64,000 nucleotides of DNA from Saprospiraceae bacterium (GCA_016720635.1 JADKKF010000005.1:124001-188000), one strand, 5' to 3'. Positions 44,938-58,900 are shown, numbered from the stretch's first letter. Notes: generated by a model not told the origin, from the sequence alone. Numbers and translations: made by a program.

Positions 44938-46371
44938 TTAAAATTCAGCATTTCCTGGAGTCCTCGGAAATGGAATTACATCTCTAATATTGGTCATTCC
45001 CGTTACGAATAATACCAGTCGCTCAAAGCCCAAACCAAAGCCCGCATGCGGACATGTGCCAAATCTCCTTGTATCCAAATACCAACTCAATTCCTCAACC
45101 GGCACATCCATTTGTTCCATCCGCTCTATGAGTTTTTCCAACCTTTCTTCTCTTTGTGACCCCCCTACGATCTCCCCAATTCCTGGAAACAAAATATCCA
45201 TCGCCCTTACCGTCTTCCCGTCGTCGTTCTGTCGCATATAAAATGCCTTGATTTCTTTCGGATAATCCGTCAGTATAACGGGCTTCTTAAAATGCTTTTC
45301 TACCAAATATCTCTCGTGTTCGGATTGGAGATCAGCGCCCCATTCCTCTATCAAATATTTGAATTTTTTCTTCTTGTTGGGAGTACTATTTTTTAATACT
45401 TCGATGGCCTCACTATAAGTCAATCTTTCAAACGAATGATCCAAACAAAATTGCAACTTTTCAAGTAAACCCATCTCCGCCCGCTCCAATTGGGGTTTTG
45501 ATTTCTCTTCTTCCGCAAGCCTACTATTCAAGAATTGGATATCTTCCGCGCACTCGTCCAATGCATATTTGATACAATATTTCAATAAACTTTCTGCAAG
45601 ATCCATATTGTCTTCTAGGTCATTGAACGCACACTCTGGCTCTATCATCCAAAATTCGGCCAAATGTCGAGATGTGTTGGAGTTTTCAGCTCGAAATGTC
45701 GGTCCAAAGGTATAAACATCGCCCAAAGCCAATGCCGCCAATTCGGCCTCCAATTGCCCCGATACCGTCAAATGAGTCTCTTTTTCAAAAAAATCAACGC
45801 TATAATCCACACCTCCTGTATCCAACAAAGATACCGTCTTCGGATCCAAAGTCGTGACCTTGAACATCTCACCAGCTCCCTCTGCATCACTCCCAGTTAT
45901 GATTGGCGAATGTATATATACAAACCCACGCTCTTGAAAAAATTTATGGATGGCATACGACAAAGCATTCCTCACCCTGAATACAGCACTAAAAGTATTC
46001 GTACGAAACCTTAAGTGCGCTATTTCTCTCAAAAACTCCAAAGAATGTTTTTTGGGCTGTAGGGGATAGGCCTCGGCATCGCTATCTCCCAAGATTTCTA
46101 GCTTTTCGGCGATCATCTCCACTTTTTGGCCCTTACCTTGTGAGGCAGTAATCTTCCCTTCAACAGATATACAAGCACTCGTTGTCAACCTTTTTAGAAG
46201 ACTAGGCTCGGTATTTTCAAAATCTACCACCACTTGGATATTTTCTATTGTGGATCCGTCATTCAATGCGATGAACTGATTATTCCTGAATGTCCTAACC
46301 CATCCTTTTATTGTTACTTTCGTATCCAAAAAGTCCCCCACCAACAGTTCTTTTATCTTTGTCCTTGCCAT
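44938..46371 (-). CDS. asnS: Asparaginyl-tRNA synthetase
   Basis: 477 aa from ATG 46371 (MARTKIKELLVGDFLDTKVT). OB-fold anticodon-binding domain at 15-110 (VTIKGWVRTFRNNQFIALND), then the class II core: motif 2 (TFRAENSNTSRHLAEFWMIE) and motif 3 (GFGLGFERLVLFVTGMTNIR, ending DVIPFPRTPG), which mark AsnRS. No frame break. The in-frame ATG 46401 lies next to the promoter box and is less likely. Confidence 0.97.
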   Translation of the reverse strand: MARTKIKELLVGDFLDTKVTIKGWVRTFRNNQFIALNDGSTIENIQVVVDFENTEPSLLKRLTTSACISVEGKITASQGKGQKVEMIAEKLEILGDSDAEAYPLQPKKHSLEFLREIAHLRFRTNTFSAVFRVRNALSYAIHKFFQERGFVYIHSPIITGSDAEGAGEMFKVTTLDPKTVSLLDTGGVDYSVDFFEKETHLTVSGQLEAELAALALGDVYTFGPTFRAENSNTSRHLAEFWMIEPECAFNDLEDNMDLAESLLKYCIKYALDECAEDIQFLNSRLAEEEKSKPQLERAEMGLLEKLQFCLDHSFERLTYSEAIEVLKNSTPNKKKKFKYLIEEWGADLQSEHERYLVEKHFKKPVILTDYPKEIKAFYMRQNDDGKTVRAMDILFPGIGEIVGGSQREERLEKLIERMEQMDVPVEELSWYLDTRRFGTCPHAGFGLGFERLVLFVTGMTNIRDVIPFPRTPGNAEF

Positions 46372-46398
46372 TTTTATCTTTTTTTTGTATTCAGTGCG

Positions 46399-46406
46399 CA
46401 AAGTTA
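46399..46406 (-). promoter_or_regulatory. -7 box of asnS
   Basis: TAACTTTG on the minus strand, 27 bases before ATG 46371. Confidence 0.55.
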
Positions 46407-46445
46407 ATTAAAATACAGCATTATACGTATGTTTAGTATTTCATT

Positions 46446-46562
46446 TAGGTCGTCTCCTCACTTCGTGAGGATCAGGCTCTACATGGGTTCACTTTGTTCC
46501 GTCATGTAGCATTCAGGGCTACATGACCAAGCCATTCCGATCCTTGACGAGCTCAAAATCAA
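46446..46562 (+). repeat. GC-rich interspersed intergenic element, copy F
   Basis: Degenerate member: AGGTCGTCTCCTCACTTCG start, GAGGATCAGGCTCTACATGG and ending GATCCTTGACGAGC, as in copy E. Sits between divergent asnS and the giant gene. Confidence 0.5.
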
Positions 46563-46814
46563 CTTCAAATTGCAAGAGGATTGAGCTTCTCACTGCCCAT
46601 ATAAAACTAAGATAATATATATTACATGTAAAATAAAATATGGATTTTGCTTACTGAATTTTTGGGTTAATAAATAAAAATTTGTACTCAATTAAATGTT
46701 GTTTTTTCTGTTTTACCATATTTTATTATGGTTTTTTCTTATATTTTTTTTAAAAATGTGAATAAATTGTTAAAAAAAACTCTCATTTAATTTCTGTTTT
46801 TGATAAACAAAATA
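46563..46814. other. AT-rich upstream region of the giant gene
   Basis: About 250 bp of strongly AT-rich DNA with T and A tracts; nothing coding. Probably the long upstream region of the adhesin promoter. Confidence 0.4.
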
Positions 46815-46822
46815 TAATTTTG
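46815..46822 (+). promoter_or_regulatory. -7 box of the giant adhesin gene
   Basis: TAATTTTG, 113 bases before ATG 46936, leaving a long 5' leader. Confidence 0.5.
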
Positions 46823-46935
46823 CAGAATATACCGAGAGGTCTGCCCTATAAGATAGGAAAACTACGAAATGTCCTTATTTATAATAAAAGTTATATTTGG
46901 CGATTTTGCCATTTATTCGTTTAGTTTTATATCTT

Positions 46936-49900
46936 ATGAACAAATTTTCTACCGCATCGTCCCTTCATTTGCGAATTGTGAATTATTTTGCCTGTTGCTT
47001 ACTACTCTTCTTTAGTTTGATTTTTCAAACTGGAATTGTATTAGCTTCAGCTCCAATTTGCCCCAATTCCACCATTACTGCAAGTTGTGTTGGCCCATAT
47101 CAAGGTGTTGTCATCAATGAATTGTCAGGTGACGGGGGTAATATAGATAGCCGAAATGACGCAATCGTTGAATTAGCGGGTCCTGTTGGGACTGACATAG
47201 GCTGTATGGTTGTCACAAACGGCGAGTGGGCGGTAGTACTACCTGCTGGAACCTTAATTCCTGCAGATGGAGTGTTCATGATAGGATGTGGCTCCTCAAC
47301 CGAATCCACATCTACCGAATTAGCTTCTAGTGGTTCAGGATTAACTTGTCAATATTGCGATTTTCCAGGATTGGTTTTGGACTTTGACGTTTGCAATCCA
47401 GCCAACGCCAATTATGTAAGTGCTTCGCTTTTGACTACTTATGGATTCACATTGGATAATGGATTTTGTGGTGTAAATGGCGATGGAGATCAAGTGATTT
47501 TATTCCAGCCAAACGGTACAGTTCAAGATGCCGTTTTTTGGGGATTGGACGAGCCTCATCTAGCAGCTGATGGTCTTACCACAGTTTATGGTGGTTCTGA
47601 TGGTACTTGTGGTCAGCCAGCAGACCATAACTCAGTTCAAAGCAATCTAACATATACTTTGGGAGATAATGATGAAAATGGTATTATCAACGATTATACT
47701 GGATCTCATATTGGTAGAAAAGTTAATGGTACCGATGCAACTGGTGTTAACTCTATGCCTTCAGCCAATGGTTCAGCGCTTATAGGAGGGGTAACATTTA
47801 TGCCACCGGGAGATTGCAATGCCAATATGCAATGCTATACGATGCCAGGTATTCTTGATCCTAGATGGGTTTATTTGGGATTGTCTTTGACAGGGTGCAA
47901 TACTACCCATATTAGATTAGAGGGAACTCAAGGTTTACATGATAATGCATCTGCAGATACCTCAGATCCATCTCATGCAGATGATCCAGATTGTTCTACT
48001 TTTAGTCTTCCAGCCCACATTCCTTCTGGTTGTGACCCTGTAGCTGCACAGACAGAGTGGGGGATCACCGACCACCCGACTCCTGGATTACCCAATGATG
48101 CGGACACTTGGGATTTGTTTGTCAGCATTTGTGGATCTCCCTTGATGGAAGTTTCTAACTCATGTAATGGAGTCATAGATCTCTATGCTTGTGAGTCAGG
48201 TGATGTGACTTTCGAATACAGAATTTATAATTATCAACACGTTTCTGGTGCGGGTAATATCACCACTACGGGTGAAGCTGGACATACCAATGTTGACAAA
48301 TTGGGTTCATTCTTAGACGATCCTAATGTTGCTGGCATCCAGCCTTGGACATATAATGCCAACACCACAACGGGAGTTACAACTCTTACCTATACGGCTA
48401 CGGCTGTTCCAGTGGGCACGAATCTTTTCAAACTTCAGTGGAAAGATTATATCTATGATTGTTGTGGATCTTCAGTCAATAATTCCAATATTTATTCTAA
48501 AAATGAGTGTTATGAAAACATACAAGTGAGAGTAAATATTGTGACCCCTATCGCAGCAACTTCTACCAGTTTGGTTTGTCCACCTTTGACAGCTGGAGCT
48601 GTAAATGTGGCTACCGCTGCTAATGTGACTGGAGGTTGTGGAAAGACTTATACTTTATTTGCAAACAATACCAGCATGACGCAAAATTCTACTGGTATAT
48701 TCAATCTTCCAAATTCTCTTCCTACACCTATAGTAGTCAAAGTGGCCAATTCTTGCCCAATGGGTGGATTTATGGCACCTTGTTTGACTACTTGCAATGC
48801 CCCTTTGGATATAACTATTGATGCAGCTTGCTTGGCTGCTCCTGGGCCATGTACAACTTTTCAAGGATATGATGCAACATGTTCTACGCCAGTAGGAACT
48901 TATTGTCCGGGTACCAATATCAGCCTAGGATTGAATTCAAGTAATATCATGGCTCCTATGGCTATTGATTGGGTACTACTTCCTACCGCTACATCTGACC
49001 CTTATGGCATCAATTCAACAGTTATTGCTACCAATAATGTTATTGCTTGTCCAACGCCTTCTGGCGCTGTAAGAATTAATGAGATTTTGGCAGATGCAAA
49101 TTCAACAGCAGTAGTACCTGGATCACATCCTACTAATGGATGTGATGATGATAGTGCATCAGGTCGAGGTGAGGCGATTGAACTTGCCGGTGCTCCAGGA
49201 ACCAACATTGGGTGTATGGTAATTACGGATGGCGATTTCGCAGTTCAGTTACCATTTGGCACCACCATACCATCAGATGGATTTTTTGTCCTTTGTTCGA
49301 GTGCAGGTTTTCCAGCATGTACAAGTTTTTTAAATTGCGATTATAATACTTCTGTAAGTTTAAATTTGACAAATGGAAGTGGGTCTAATGGTGAATTTAT
49401 TGGTTTATATAATTCAAGCTTTAGCTTTGTTGATGGTGTAATTTGGGGGACCACATCAGGCAATAATAATCCGTGTCAAAGAACTGCAGCTATTCCAGCA
49501 AGTGGATACCATGCAGGAGCAGGTTGTCCAACACTAATTTCAACAACTACATTTACGAATGCTTTAAATATTACACCTCCATGTGCTTCATACACAAATA
49601 CTGGAATTACAACTTCCAATGATGGTCAATCTATAGAGCGTCCAGGTTGCGATATTGCTGGTGGAACTTGGCAGCTAACAGACAATGTTAGAGGTCGGAC
49701 AGGTGCTGAAGATAATATGACAATTGGTCTTACTAACGGTACACAATCAATAAGCTGTACAATTTATACTATCCCTGCTGGTTGTGACCAAACACTCAAC
49801 ATTGCACCTAGGATTAGCCCCGCATATTCTAGCACGGCTGATTGTAGCGGTAATATTACCCCGACACTTCCAGCACGAACTTATTTTACTCCTGCTTGCC

Positions 49901-52900
49901 CAGACGTTACCCTTAGTGGCAATCTGGTAGCTTGTGCAGGAGACCCTACCCCAAATCTTAGCGTTGCATTTTCCAACGCACCTTCAGGTAGAGCTTTCAC
50001 CATAACTTATGCTATAGACGGAGGAAGCACAACTACAGCCACAGGTACAGTGCCTGCTAGCGGGCCATTCTTACTTCCAGCCACTATTTCTGGAGCATAT
50101 GAGATATTCAGTATATCTTTCGCCCCTGGTAGTCCGACAGTATGTCAGGCTACGGTGCAGGGTATTGGTAATGTAGTTATTAATGAAGCAGTGTCGGCTA
50201 CGTTGACAGCCGGTACACCTATCACAGGTTGTAACAGCACTTCGACAGCAGATAATGGAAGCGTAACCTTTGCCTTTACGGGCCCTGGTCCATATGTTGT
50301 AACATATACAGTAGATGGCGTTGAATATACGCTTGAGACTGTTGAAAATCCTGCCATCCTTTCTACTGACCTTCCAGGTACGTATACTTTGGTTAGTGTG
50401 ATTAATGCAGAGTCTGGATGTGAGGGTACTGTTGCAGCTACCAATGTCACAGTTGCGGCACCAGCAGGTAATCCTACTGTTGCAGCTACCACACGTGAAA
50501 TTTGTAATGATGGTTCAGCTCCAAGTTCAGTAGATCTCAGTGCGATTGTCGCTGCAGATGTTTCAGCATCTCCTAGTACAGGAACATTCCAGTGGTTCAA
50601 CGTTGATCCTACCTTACTTTCCAACGCAGTAAGAAATACATTGGCATTATCTGGTGCTAATTTGACAGCTGTAGCTCCTACAACTTCACAAGATTATTAT
50701 TTTGTATATAAATTAGCAAATGAATGCGAAACAGTTGGATCCTTGACCATAAATTTAGTTTCATGCTGCCCAACCATTGATAACCCTCTAGGTAATCAAA
50801 CCATTTGTGCTGGAGCAACTGCATCCACATTGGCAGCAGCAACAAATGTAACGGCTGCAGGAGGCGTTATATTTAAATATTTTACAACCCAACAGACAGA
50901 AGTAAGTATCGTTTATGGTTCTGGAACAACCCTTACAGGTGGGGTGAACATTACCAACGGAGCTGCAACATATACTCCGCTTTCTTCAGATTTTAATAAT
51001 ACAACTGCAAGCCCAATAACATATTATGTTTATGCGGTTTTAAGCCCGACACCAGCTGATTTGACGGCTTGTTCTCCATATGCTGAAATCACGGTTTTGG
51101 TCAATCCATTACCAACATTAACTTGTCCATCTCAATATAATGCAGCGTGTAACGCTAGTTTACAAGCTGGTGCAAATACTTCTGTTGATTTCAATGCACT
51201 ACCAGGTGCCTTATCAAATGCTACATCATACAGTTTTTCAGATTTAACTTCTACAGATGCTGCTACTTGTTTAGAAACTACAGTTAGAACTTATGTAGTT
51301 ACCTTAGTGGATTGTACTGCATCATGTAACCAAACATTAACCCGTACGGTAGATATAACAGCACCATCAGCGACATGCCCAACGGCACCAGTAGTAAGTG
51401 CGTGTAATGGAGCATGGCCAGCAGCTTATGCAACGGCAGATGACTTTACGTTAGCAGGCGGAACCTTGACGGATGCTTGTTCAACGATAGCAATGAGTTC
51501 AAGTGATGTAACGGTAGCCGGCGGCTGCGACGAGACCTTGACGAGAACCTATTTGTTCACGGACGCATGTAACAACACAGTAACTTGCGATCAAATAATA
51601 GTTAGAAAAGTAGATATAACAGCACCATCAGCGACATGCCCAGCGGCACCAGTAGTAAGTGCATGTAATGGAGCATGGCCAGCAGCTTATGCAACGGCAG
51701 CGGACTTCACTGTAGCAGGAGGAACCTTGACGGATGCTTGTTCAACTATAGCGATGAGTTCAAGCGATGTAACGGTAGCCGGCGGCTGCGACGAGACCTT
51801 GACGAGAACATATTTGTTCACGGACGCATGTAACAACACAGTAACTTGCGATCAAATAATTACAAGAAAAGTTGATATAACAGCACCATCAGCGACATGC
51901 CCACTGGCACCAGTTGTAAGTGTGTGTAACGGAGCATGGCCAGCAGCCTATGCCACAGCAGCAGACTTCACGTTAGCAGGAGGAACCTTGAGCGATGCCT
52001 GTTCAACGATAGCGATGAGTTCAAGTGATGTAACTGTAGCAGGAGGCTGTGACGAGACCTTAACGAGAACTTATTTGTTCACGGATGCATGTAACAATAC
52101 AGTAACTTGCGATCAAATAATAGTAAGAAAAGTAGATATAACAGCACCATCAGCGACATGCCCACCGGCACCAGTAGTAAGCGCATGTAATGGAGCATGG
52201 CCAGCAGCTTATGCAACGGCAGATGACTTTACGTTAGCAGGAGGAACCTTAACGGATGCTTGTTCAACAATAGCGATGAGTTCAAGCGATGTAACAGTAG
52301 CAGGCGGCTGCGACGAGACTTTGACGAGAACCTATTTGTTCACGGATGCATGTAACAACACAGTAACTTGCGATCAAATAATAGTTAGAAAAGTAGATAT
52401 AACAGCACCATCAGCGACATGCCCAACGGCACCAGTAGTAAGCGCATGTAATGGAGCATGGCCAGCAGCTTATGCAACGGCAGATGACTTTACACTAGCA
52501 GGAGGAACTTTGACGGATGCTTGTTCAACGATCGCGATGAGTTCAAGCGATGTAACAGTGGCAGGCGGCTGCGACGAGACCTTGACGAGAACATATTTGT
52601 TCACAGACGCTTGTAACAACACAGTAACTTGCGATCAAATAATAGTTAGAAAAGTAGATATAACAGCACCATCAGCGACATGCCCACCGGCACCAGTAGT
52701 AAGTGCATGTAACGGAGCATGGCCAGCAGCTTATGCAACGGCAGATGACTTTACACTAGCAGGAGGAACTTTGACGGATGCTTGTTCAACGATCGCGATG
52801 AGTTCAAGCGATGTAACAGTGGCAGGCGGCTGCGACGAGACCTTGACGAGAACATATTTGTTCACAGACGCTTGTAACAACACAGTAACGTGCGATCAAA

Positions 52901-55900
52901 TAATAGTAAGAAAAGTAGATATAACAGCACCATCAGCGACATGCCCACCGGCACCAGTAGTAAGTGCATGTAACGAAACATGGCCAGCAGCTTATGCAAC
53001 GGCAGCGGACTTTACGTTAGCAGGAGGAACTTTGACGGATGCTTGTTCAACGATAGCGATGAGTTCAAGCGATGTAACGGTAGCCGGCGGCTGCGACGAG
53101 ACTTTGACGAGAACATATTTGTTCACGGACGCATGTAACAACACAGTTACTTGCGATCAAATAATAGTAAGAAAAGTAGATTTAACAGCACCGACAGCTT
53201 CTTGTCCAGCAGCTTTAGATTTAACAATCTGTGATGAGGCATGGCCAACGGCCTTTACAACAGTGGATGACTTTACACTAGCAGGAGGAACGTTAACTGA
53301 TGCTTGTTCTACTATAGCAGTAAGTTCCAGCGATGTAACTATTGCATCAGGATGTAATGAATCATTGACTCGAACTTACCTTTTCACGGATGCTTGTAAC
53401 AATACAGCAACATGTACTCAATTGATAACAAGGAAAGTATCTGTTGCAATCATGTTAACATGTGCGGCTGATATTACCGTTTCTGGATTAGCAAGTCAAA
53501 CTGATTTAGACATGGATTTTGCATCTTGGTTAGGAACAGCTTCGGTTACAGGTGGATGTAGCCCAATACTAAGCAATAATGGAGTAGGACTTGCACCAAA
53601 TATTTGTATAGGAGGATCTGTGGACGTTACATTTACTGTGTCAAGTGCCTTTATGTGTGATGTTACGACTTCGTGCGTCGCAACCTATACTTACAATTCA
53701 GCGGCACTTCCAATCGTTATGTCAGGATCCACTATATGTTTTGGACAGTCTGGAACTGCAGAAGCTGCAGGAGGAACAATGTGGGTATGGAGTACAGGAG
53801 CTAACACATCTTTGATAACTGAAAGTCCAGTAGCTACAACAACTTATACCGTTACAGTAACCAATAGTCTTGGCTGTACTACCGTAAGCAATGCTACAAT
53901 AGTCGTAAATCCTCTCCCAACGGCAACAGCCTTATCGAGCTCTGTTTGTACAGGTACTGAAGGAACATTAACAGCTTCAGGTGGAGTTTCATATATATGG
54001 TCAGATGGTATTACAACTTCTGCAAATTTGGTTTCTTCTGTTGCAGGATCTTATTCTGTAACTGTTACAGATATAAATGGATGTACAGCTACATCTAGCG
54101 CATCCAACACAATCTTCCCTGAGGAAGCGGGACCAGCGATTGGAAGCTTAACAGTATGTCAGGGAGAAAGCACGAATATTACGCTTTCTAGCCCTAGATG
54201 TTCTAATATAGGTAATCCTGTTACAATTGCATATGGTTTCGAAAATACAGTCACACTTCTTCCAGTTATTTCAGGCAGTGGATCTACATTAGTAAGTGGA
54301 GTCGGAGCTAGCTTAGGATCTGGCGCGAGCGGACCTACATTCCCAGCAGGGAGTCCTAGTCCTGCAATGTCGGGTACTTCATGGAATACTTCTGTTGTTG
54401 ATCCGACAGCGTATTTCCAATTCTGTACTAATTTGGCCCCTGAAGGATGTGAATTGAATTTAACCAGTTTATCCTTTGTAAATCAGAGGTCAGGAACAGG
54501 GCCTCCTTTATTTGATATTAGAGTATCAACAACAGGACCTCTAGGTATTTTTAATGAGTTACTAACGGGTCAATCAACATCTACCACTATTGTAGCACCC
54601 GCTTATACAACTGCATTCAGTGTTAATACAACATCTAGTATTTGTTTTAGATTATATGGTTATGGTGGAAATGTTACTGCATCAGCAGGAACATGGAGAG
54701 TCGATAATGTTACTTTTACTGGACAAGCTTATCAAGAATTGCCAGTATTGTGTAATGTATATGATGTTGATCCAAGTGCGAATCCAGCTGCAATACCAGT
54801 AGCGACAGACGTAACGGTTTATGATCCAGCTACAACAGTAGCCACAAGCCCTGAAGTTTTCTGGGTAAGATGTGAGGATGTTAATGGATGTTTGAGTCAA
54901 GCTACTGCCGTATCAGTAACAGTTAATGCATTGCCTGATATCACAATTGCAGGTAACCTAAGTGTCTGCACAGGTTTGACAACTGATTTAACTGCAAGTG
55001 GAGGAGCTAGTTATACATGGTCCACAGGAGCTACTACAGATTTAGTAAGCGTATCTGAAGGAACTTATACCGTATCAGTAACAAATGCTGAAGGTTGTAT
55101 ATCCGCAAAAGAGGTTACAGTTGTATTATACCCTGCTGTTACAGCTGTGATTACAGGCAATTTAACTATTTGTGATGGAACTTCTACGGTATTAACAGCA
55201 AGTGGAGGAGTATCTAGCACTTGGAGTACTTCAGAGACAACGGCTGATATAACAGTGACCACAGCTGGATTATATGAGGTGATTGTTACCTCTGCTGACG
55301 GTTGTACAAGTATAACTGGAGTAACAGTCGTAGTAAATCCACTTCCATCTGCTTTAGCTACAAATGCAACGGTATGTCCAGGAGCCACTGGAGACTTGAT
55401 AGCAAGTGGAGGAGTATCATACCTATGGAGTGACGCTTCAACAAGTGCAACACTAACAACTTCGACAGTAGGAGTTTATGCAGTAACCGTTACAGATATC
55501 AATGGTTGTACCTCTAGTACAACCGCCGAATTGGTTAATTTCCCAGGAGCTGTAGCTTTGGCAACAAATGCGACAGTATGTCCAGGTGCTACAGGTGACT
55601 TAATAGCAAGTGGAGGAGTATCATACCTATGGATTGACGCTTCAACAAGTGCAACTCTAACTACATCAACGGTAGCAGTTTACACAGTTACAGTTACAGA
55701 TATAAATGGTTGTACCTCTAGTACAACCGCCGAATTGGTTAATTTCCCAGGAGCTGTAGCCTTGGCAACAAATGCAACAGTATGTCCAGGAGCAACTGGT
55801 GACTTAGTAGCAAGTGGAGGAGTATCATACCTATGGAGTGACGCTTCAACAAGTGCAACTCTAACTACATCAACAGTAGCAGTTTACACAGTTACAGTTA

Positions 55901-58900
55901 CAGATATTAATGGATGTACATCTAGTACAACTGCCGAATTGGTTAATTTCCCAGGAGCAATTGCTTCAGCTACAAGTTCAACAGTTTGTACTGGATTCGA
56001 TGGTACGATGACAGCAAGTGGTGGAGTTAGCTATGCATGGTCAAATGGACCTTTAACTGACATCAACATAACAAATGTTGCAGGAACTTACGAGGTTACA
56101 GTGACAGATATAAATGGTTGTATTTCGACAACAACTGCCACCTTAACGATAAATAGCAGCGCGCCTGCGGCAGTTTCAAATGTAACAGTTTGTACAGGTT
56201 TAGATGGTACATTATCCGCGTCAGGAGGTATATCATATATTTGGTCAGACGGAATTACAACTAGTAGCAATTTTGTGTCAAGTGTTGCTGGATCTTATAC
56301 AGTTACTGTTACCGATATGAATGGATGTACTGGAGTTTCAACAGCCCAGATCATTAATTATCCATTAGCAGTAGCTACGGCTACGAATGCAACAGTATGT
56401 CCAGGTGTCTCTGGAGACTTGGTTGCAAGTGGAGGAGTATCATACCTATGGAGTGACGCTTCAACAAGTGCAACTCTAACTACGTCAATGGTAGCAGTTT
56501 ACACAGTTACAGTTACAGACATAAATGGATGTACATCTAGTACAACTGCCGAATTGGTTAATTTCCCAGGAGCTGTAGCTTCGGCAACAAATGCGACGGT
56601 ATGTCCAGGAGCATCGGGCGACTTGGTAGCGAGTGGAGGAGTTTCATTTTTATGGAGCGATACTTCAATAAATGCTACTTTAACAACATCGACTGTTGGA
56701 ATTTATTCAGTTACGGTTACAGATATAAATGGTTGTATCTCAAGTACAACCGCCGAATTGGTTAATTTCCCAGGAGCTGTAGCTTCGGCAACGAGTTCAA
56801 CAGTTTGTACTGGATTCGATGGTACTATGACGGCAAGCGGTGGAGTTAGCTATGCTTGGTCAAATGGACCATTGACAGAAAATAATATTACTAATGTAGC
56901 TGGAACATATGAGGTTACAGTTACAGATATAAATGGTTGTATCTCAACTACAACTGCAACACTTACAATCAATACGAACGCTCCAGCTGCTGTTTCTGAT
57001 GTATCAATATGTGAAGGATCGGAAGGAACATTAACTGCATCTGGTGGTGTATCATATGTTTGGTCGGATGGAATCACAACGACATCGACTTTTGTTTCAT
57101 CTGTTGCAGGAACATATACAGTTACTGTTACTGATATGAATGGATGTACGGGAGTTTCTACTGCAAGTATATTGGCTTATCCTGGTGAGGCTGGTCCAGC
57201 AATACCAAGTATCACTGTATGTCAAGGAGAGAGCACAAATATCACACTTTCTAGCCCTAGATGTTCACCAATTGGAAATCCAGTTTCAATTGCATATGGG
57301 TTCGAAAATACGGTCACACTTCTTCCAGTTATTTCAGGAAGTGGTTCAACATTGGTAGCTGGTGTGGGAGCTAGCTTAGGATCTGGCGCAACTGGGCCTA
57401 CATTCCCAGCAGGAAGCCCAAGTCCTTCAATGTCGGGTGCTTCATGGAATACATCAGTTGTTGACCCAACTGCGTATTTCCAATTCTGTACTGATTTGGC
57501 ACCTGAAGGATGTGAATTGAATTTGACCAGTTTATCCTTTGTAAATCAGAGGTCAGGAACAGGGCCTCCTTTATTTGATATTAGAGTATCAACAACAGGA
57601 CCTCTAGGTATTTTTAATGAGTTACTAACGGGTCAATCAACATCTACAACTATTGTAGCACCCGCTTATACAACAGCATTCAGTATTAATACAACATCTA
57701 GTATTTGTTTTAGATTATATGGTTATGGTGGAAATGTTACTGCATCAGCAGGAACATGGAGAGTCGATAATGTTACTTTTACTGGACAAGCTTATCAAGA
57801 ATTGCCAGTATTGTGTAATGTTTATGATGTCGATCCAAGTGCGAATCCAGGAGCCATACCAATAGCAACTGATGTAACCGTTTATGACCCAGCAACGACA
57901 GTAGCAACTAGCCCTGAAGTATTCTGGGTAAGATGTGAAGATATAAATGGATGTTTGAGCCAAGCTACCGCTGTATCAGTAACAGTTAATGCATTACCAG
58001 ACATTACAATTGCTGGAAATGTAAGTGTATGTGCTGGTTTAACAACGGATTTAACAGCGAGCGGAGGAGCGAGTTACACTTGGTCCACTGGAGCTACTAC
58101 AGATATAGTAAGCGTGGCTGAAGGAACTTATACAGTATCTGTAACTAATGCTGAAGGTTGTACATCCGCAAAAGAAGTTACAGTTGTATTATATCCTGCT
58201 GTTACAGCATTGATTACTGGCAACTTAACTATATGCGATGGAACTTCAACTGTCTTAACGGCAAGTGGAGGAGTTTCAAGTACATGGAGTACATCAGAAA
58301 CAACAGCCGATATTACTGTAACATCCGCTGGGCTATATGAAGTTATTGTTACATCTGCTGATGGTTGTACAAGTATATCAGGGGTCACAGTAGTGGTTAA
58401 TCCGCTTCCAATAGTAGTGACTACAAATAGCACAGTTTGTGAGGGTGAAGCTGGAACATTGACAGTATCAGGAGGAGCATCATATACTTGGTCTTCAGGC
58501 GAAAATACCTCTTCAATAAATCCAACGTTTGCTGGTGATTACTTTGTTACAGTTTCAAGTGCCGATGGATGTAACTCTACGGGTCTCGCAACATTGACTG
58601 TTAATCCATTACCAATAGTTATAACTACAAATAGTACAGTTTGTGCGGGAATGGAAGGTACACTAACTGCTAGAGTTTTTGAATTTGCCCCTAGAGATGG
58701 TGGTCCAGGATCGTTTTTAACAAGTGCTCAAACGACGGCCGGAGGAGAAACATTTATTTGGTCATCAGGTGAAAATACTTCTTCAATAAATCCAACTGTG
58801 GCAGGTGATTACACTGTGACAGTTACATCCGCAGAAGGATGTACTTCAACAGGAGTGGCTACACTTACACTTAATCCGTTACCTGTTGTCATTACAACCA

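Noticed and set aside
51349..56781. Regularly spaced repeats that could suggest a CRISPR array
   Set aside because: Units of 261 and 204 bp are contiguous coding modules in one frame, without short repeats separated by unique spacers; no cas genes.
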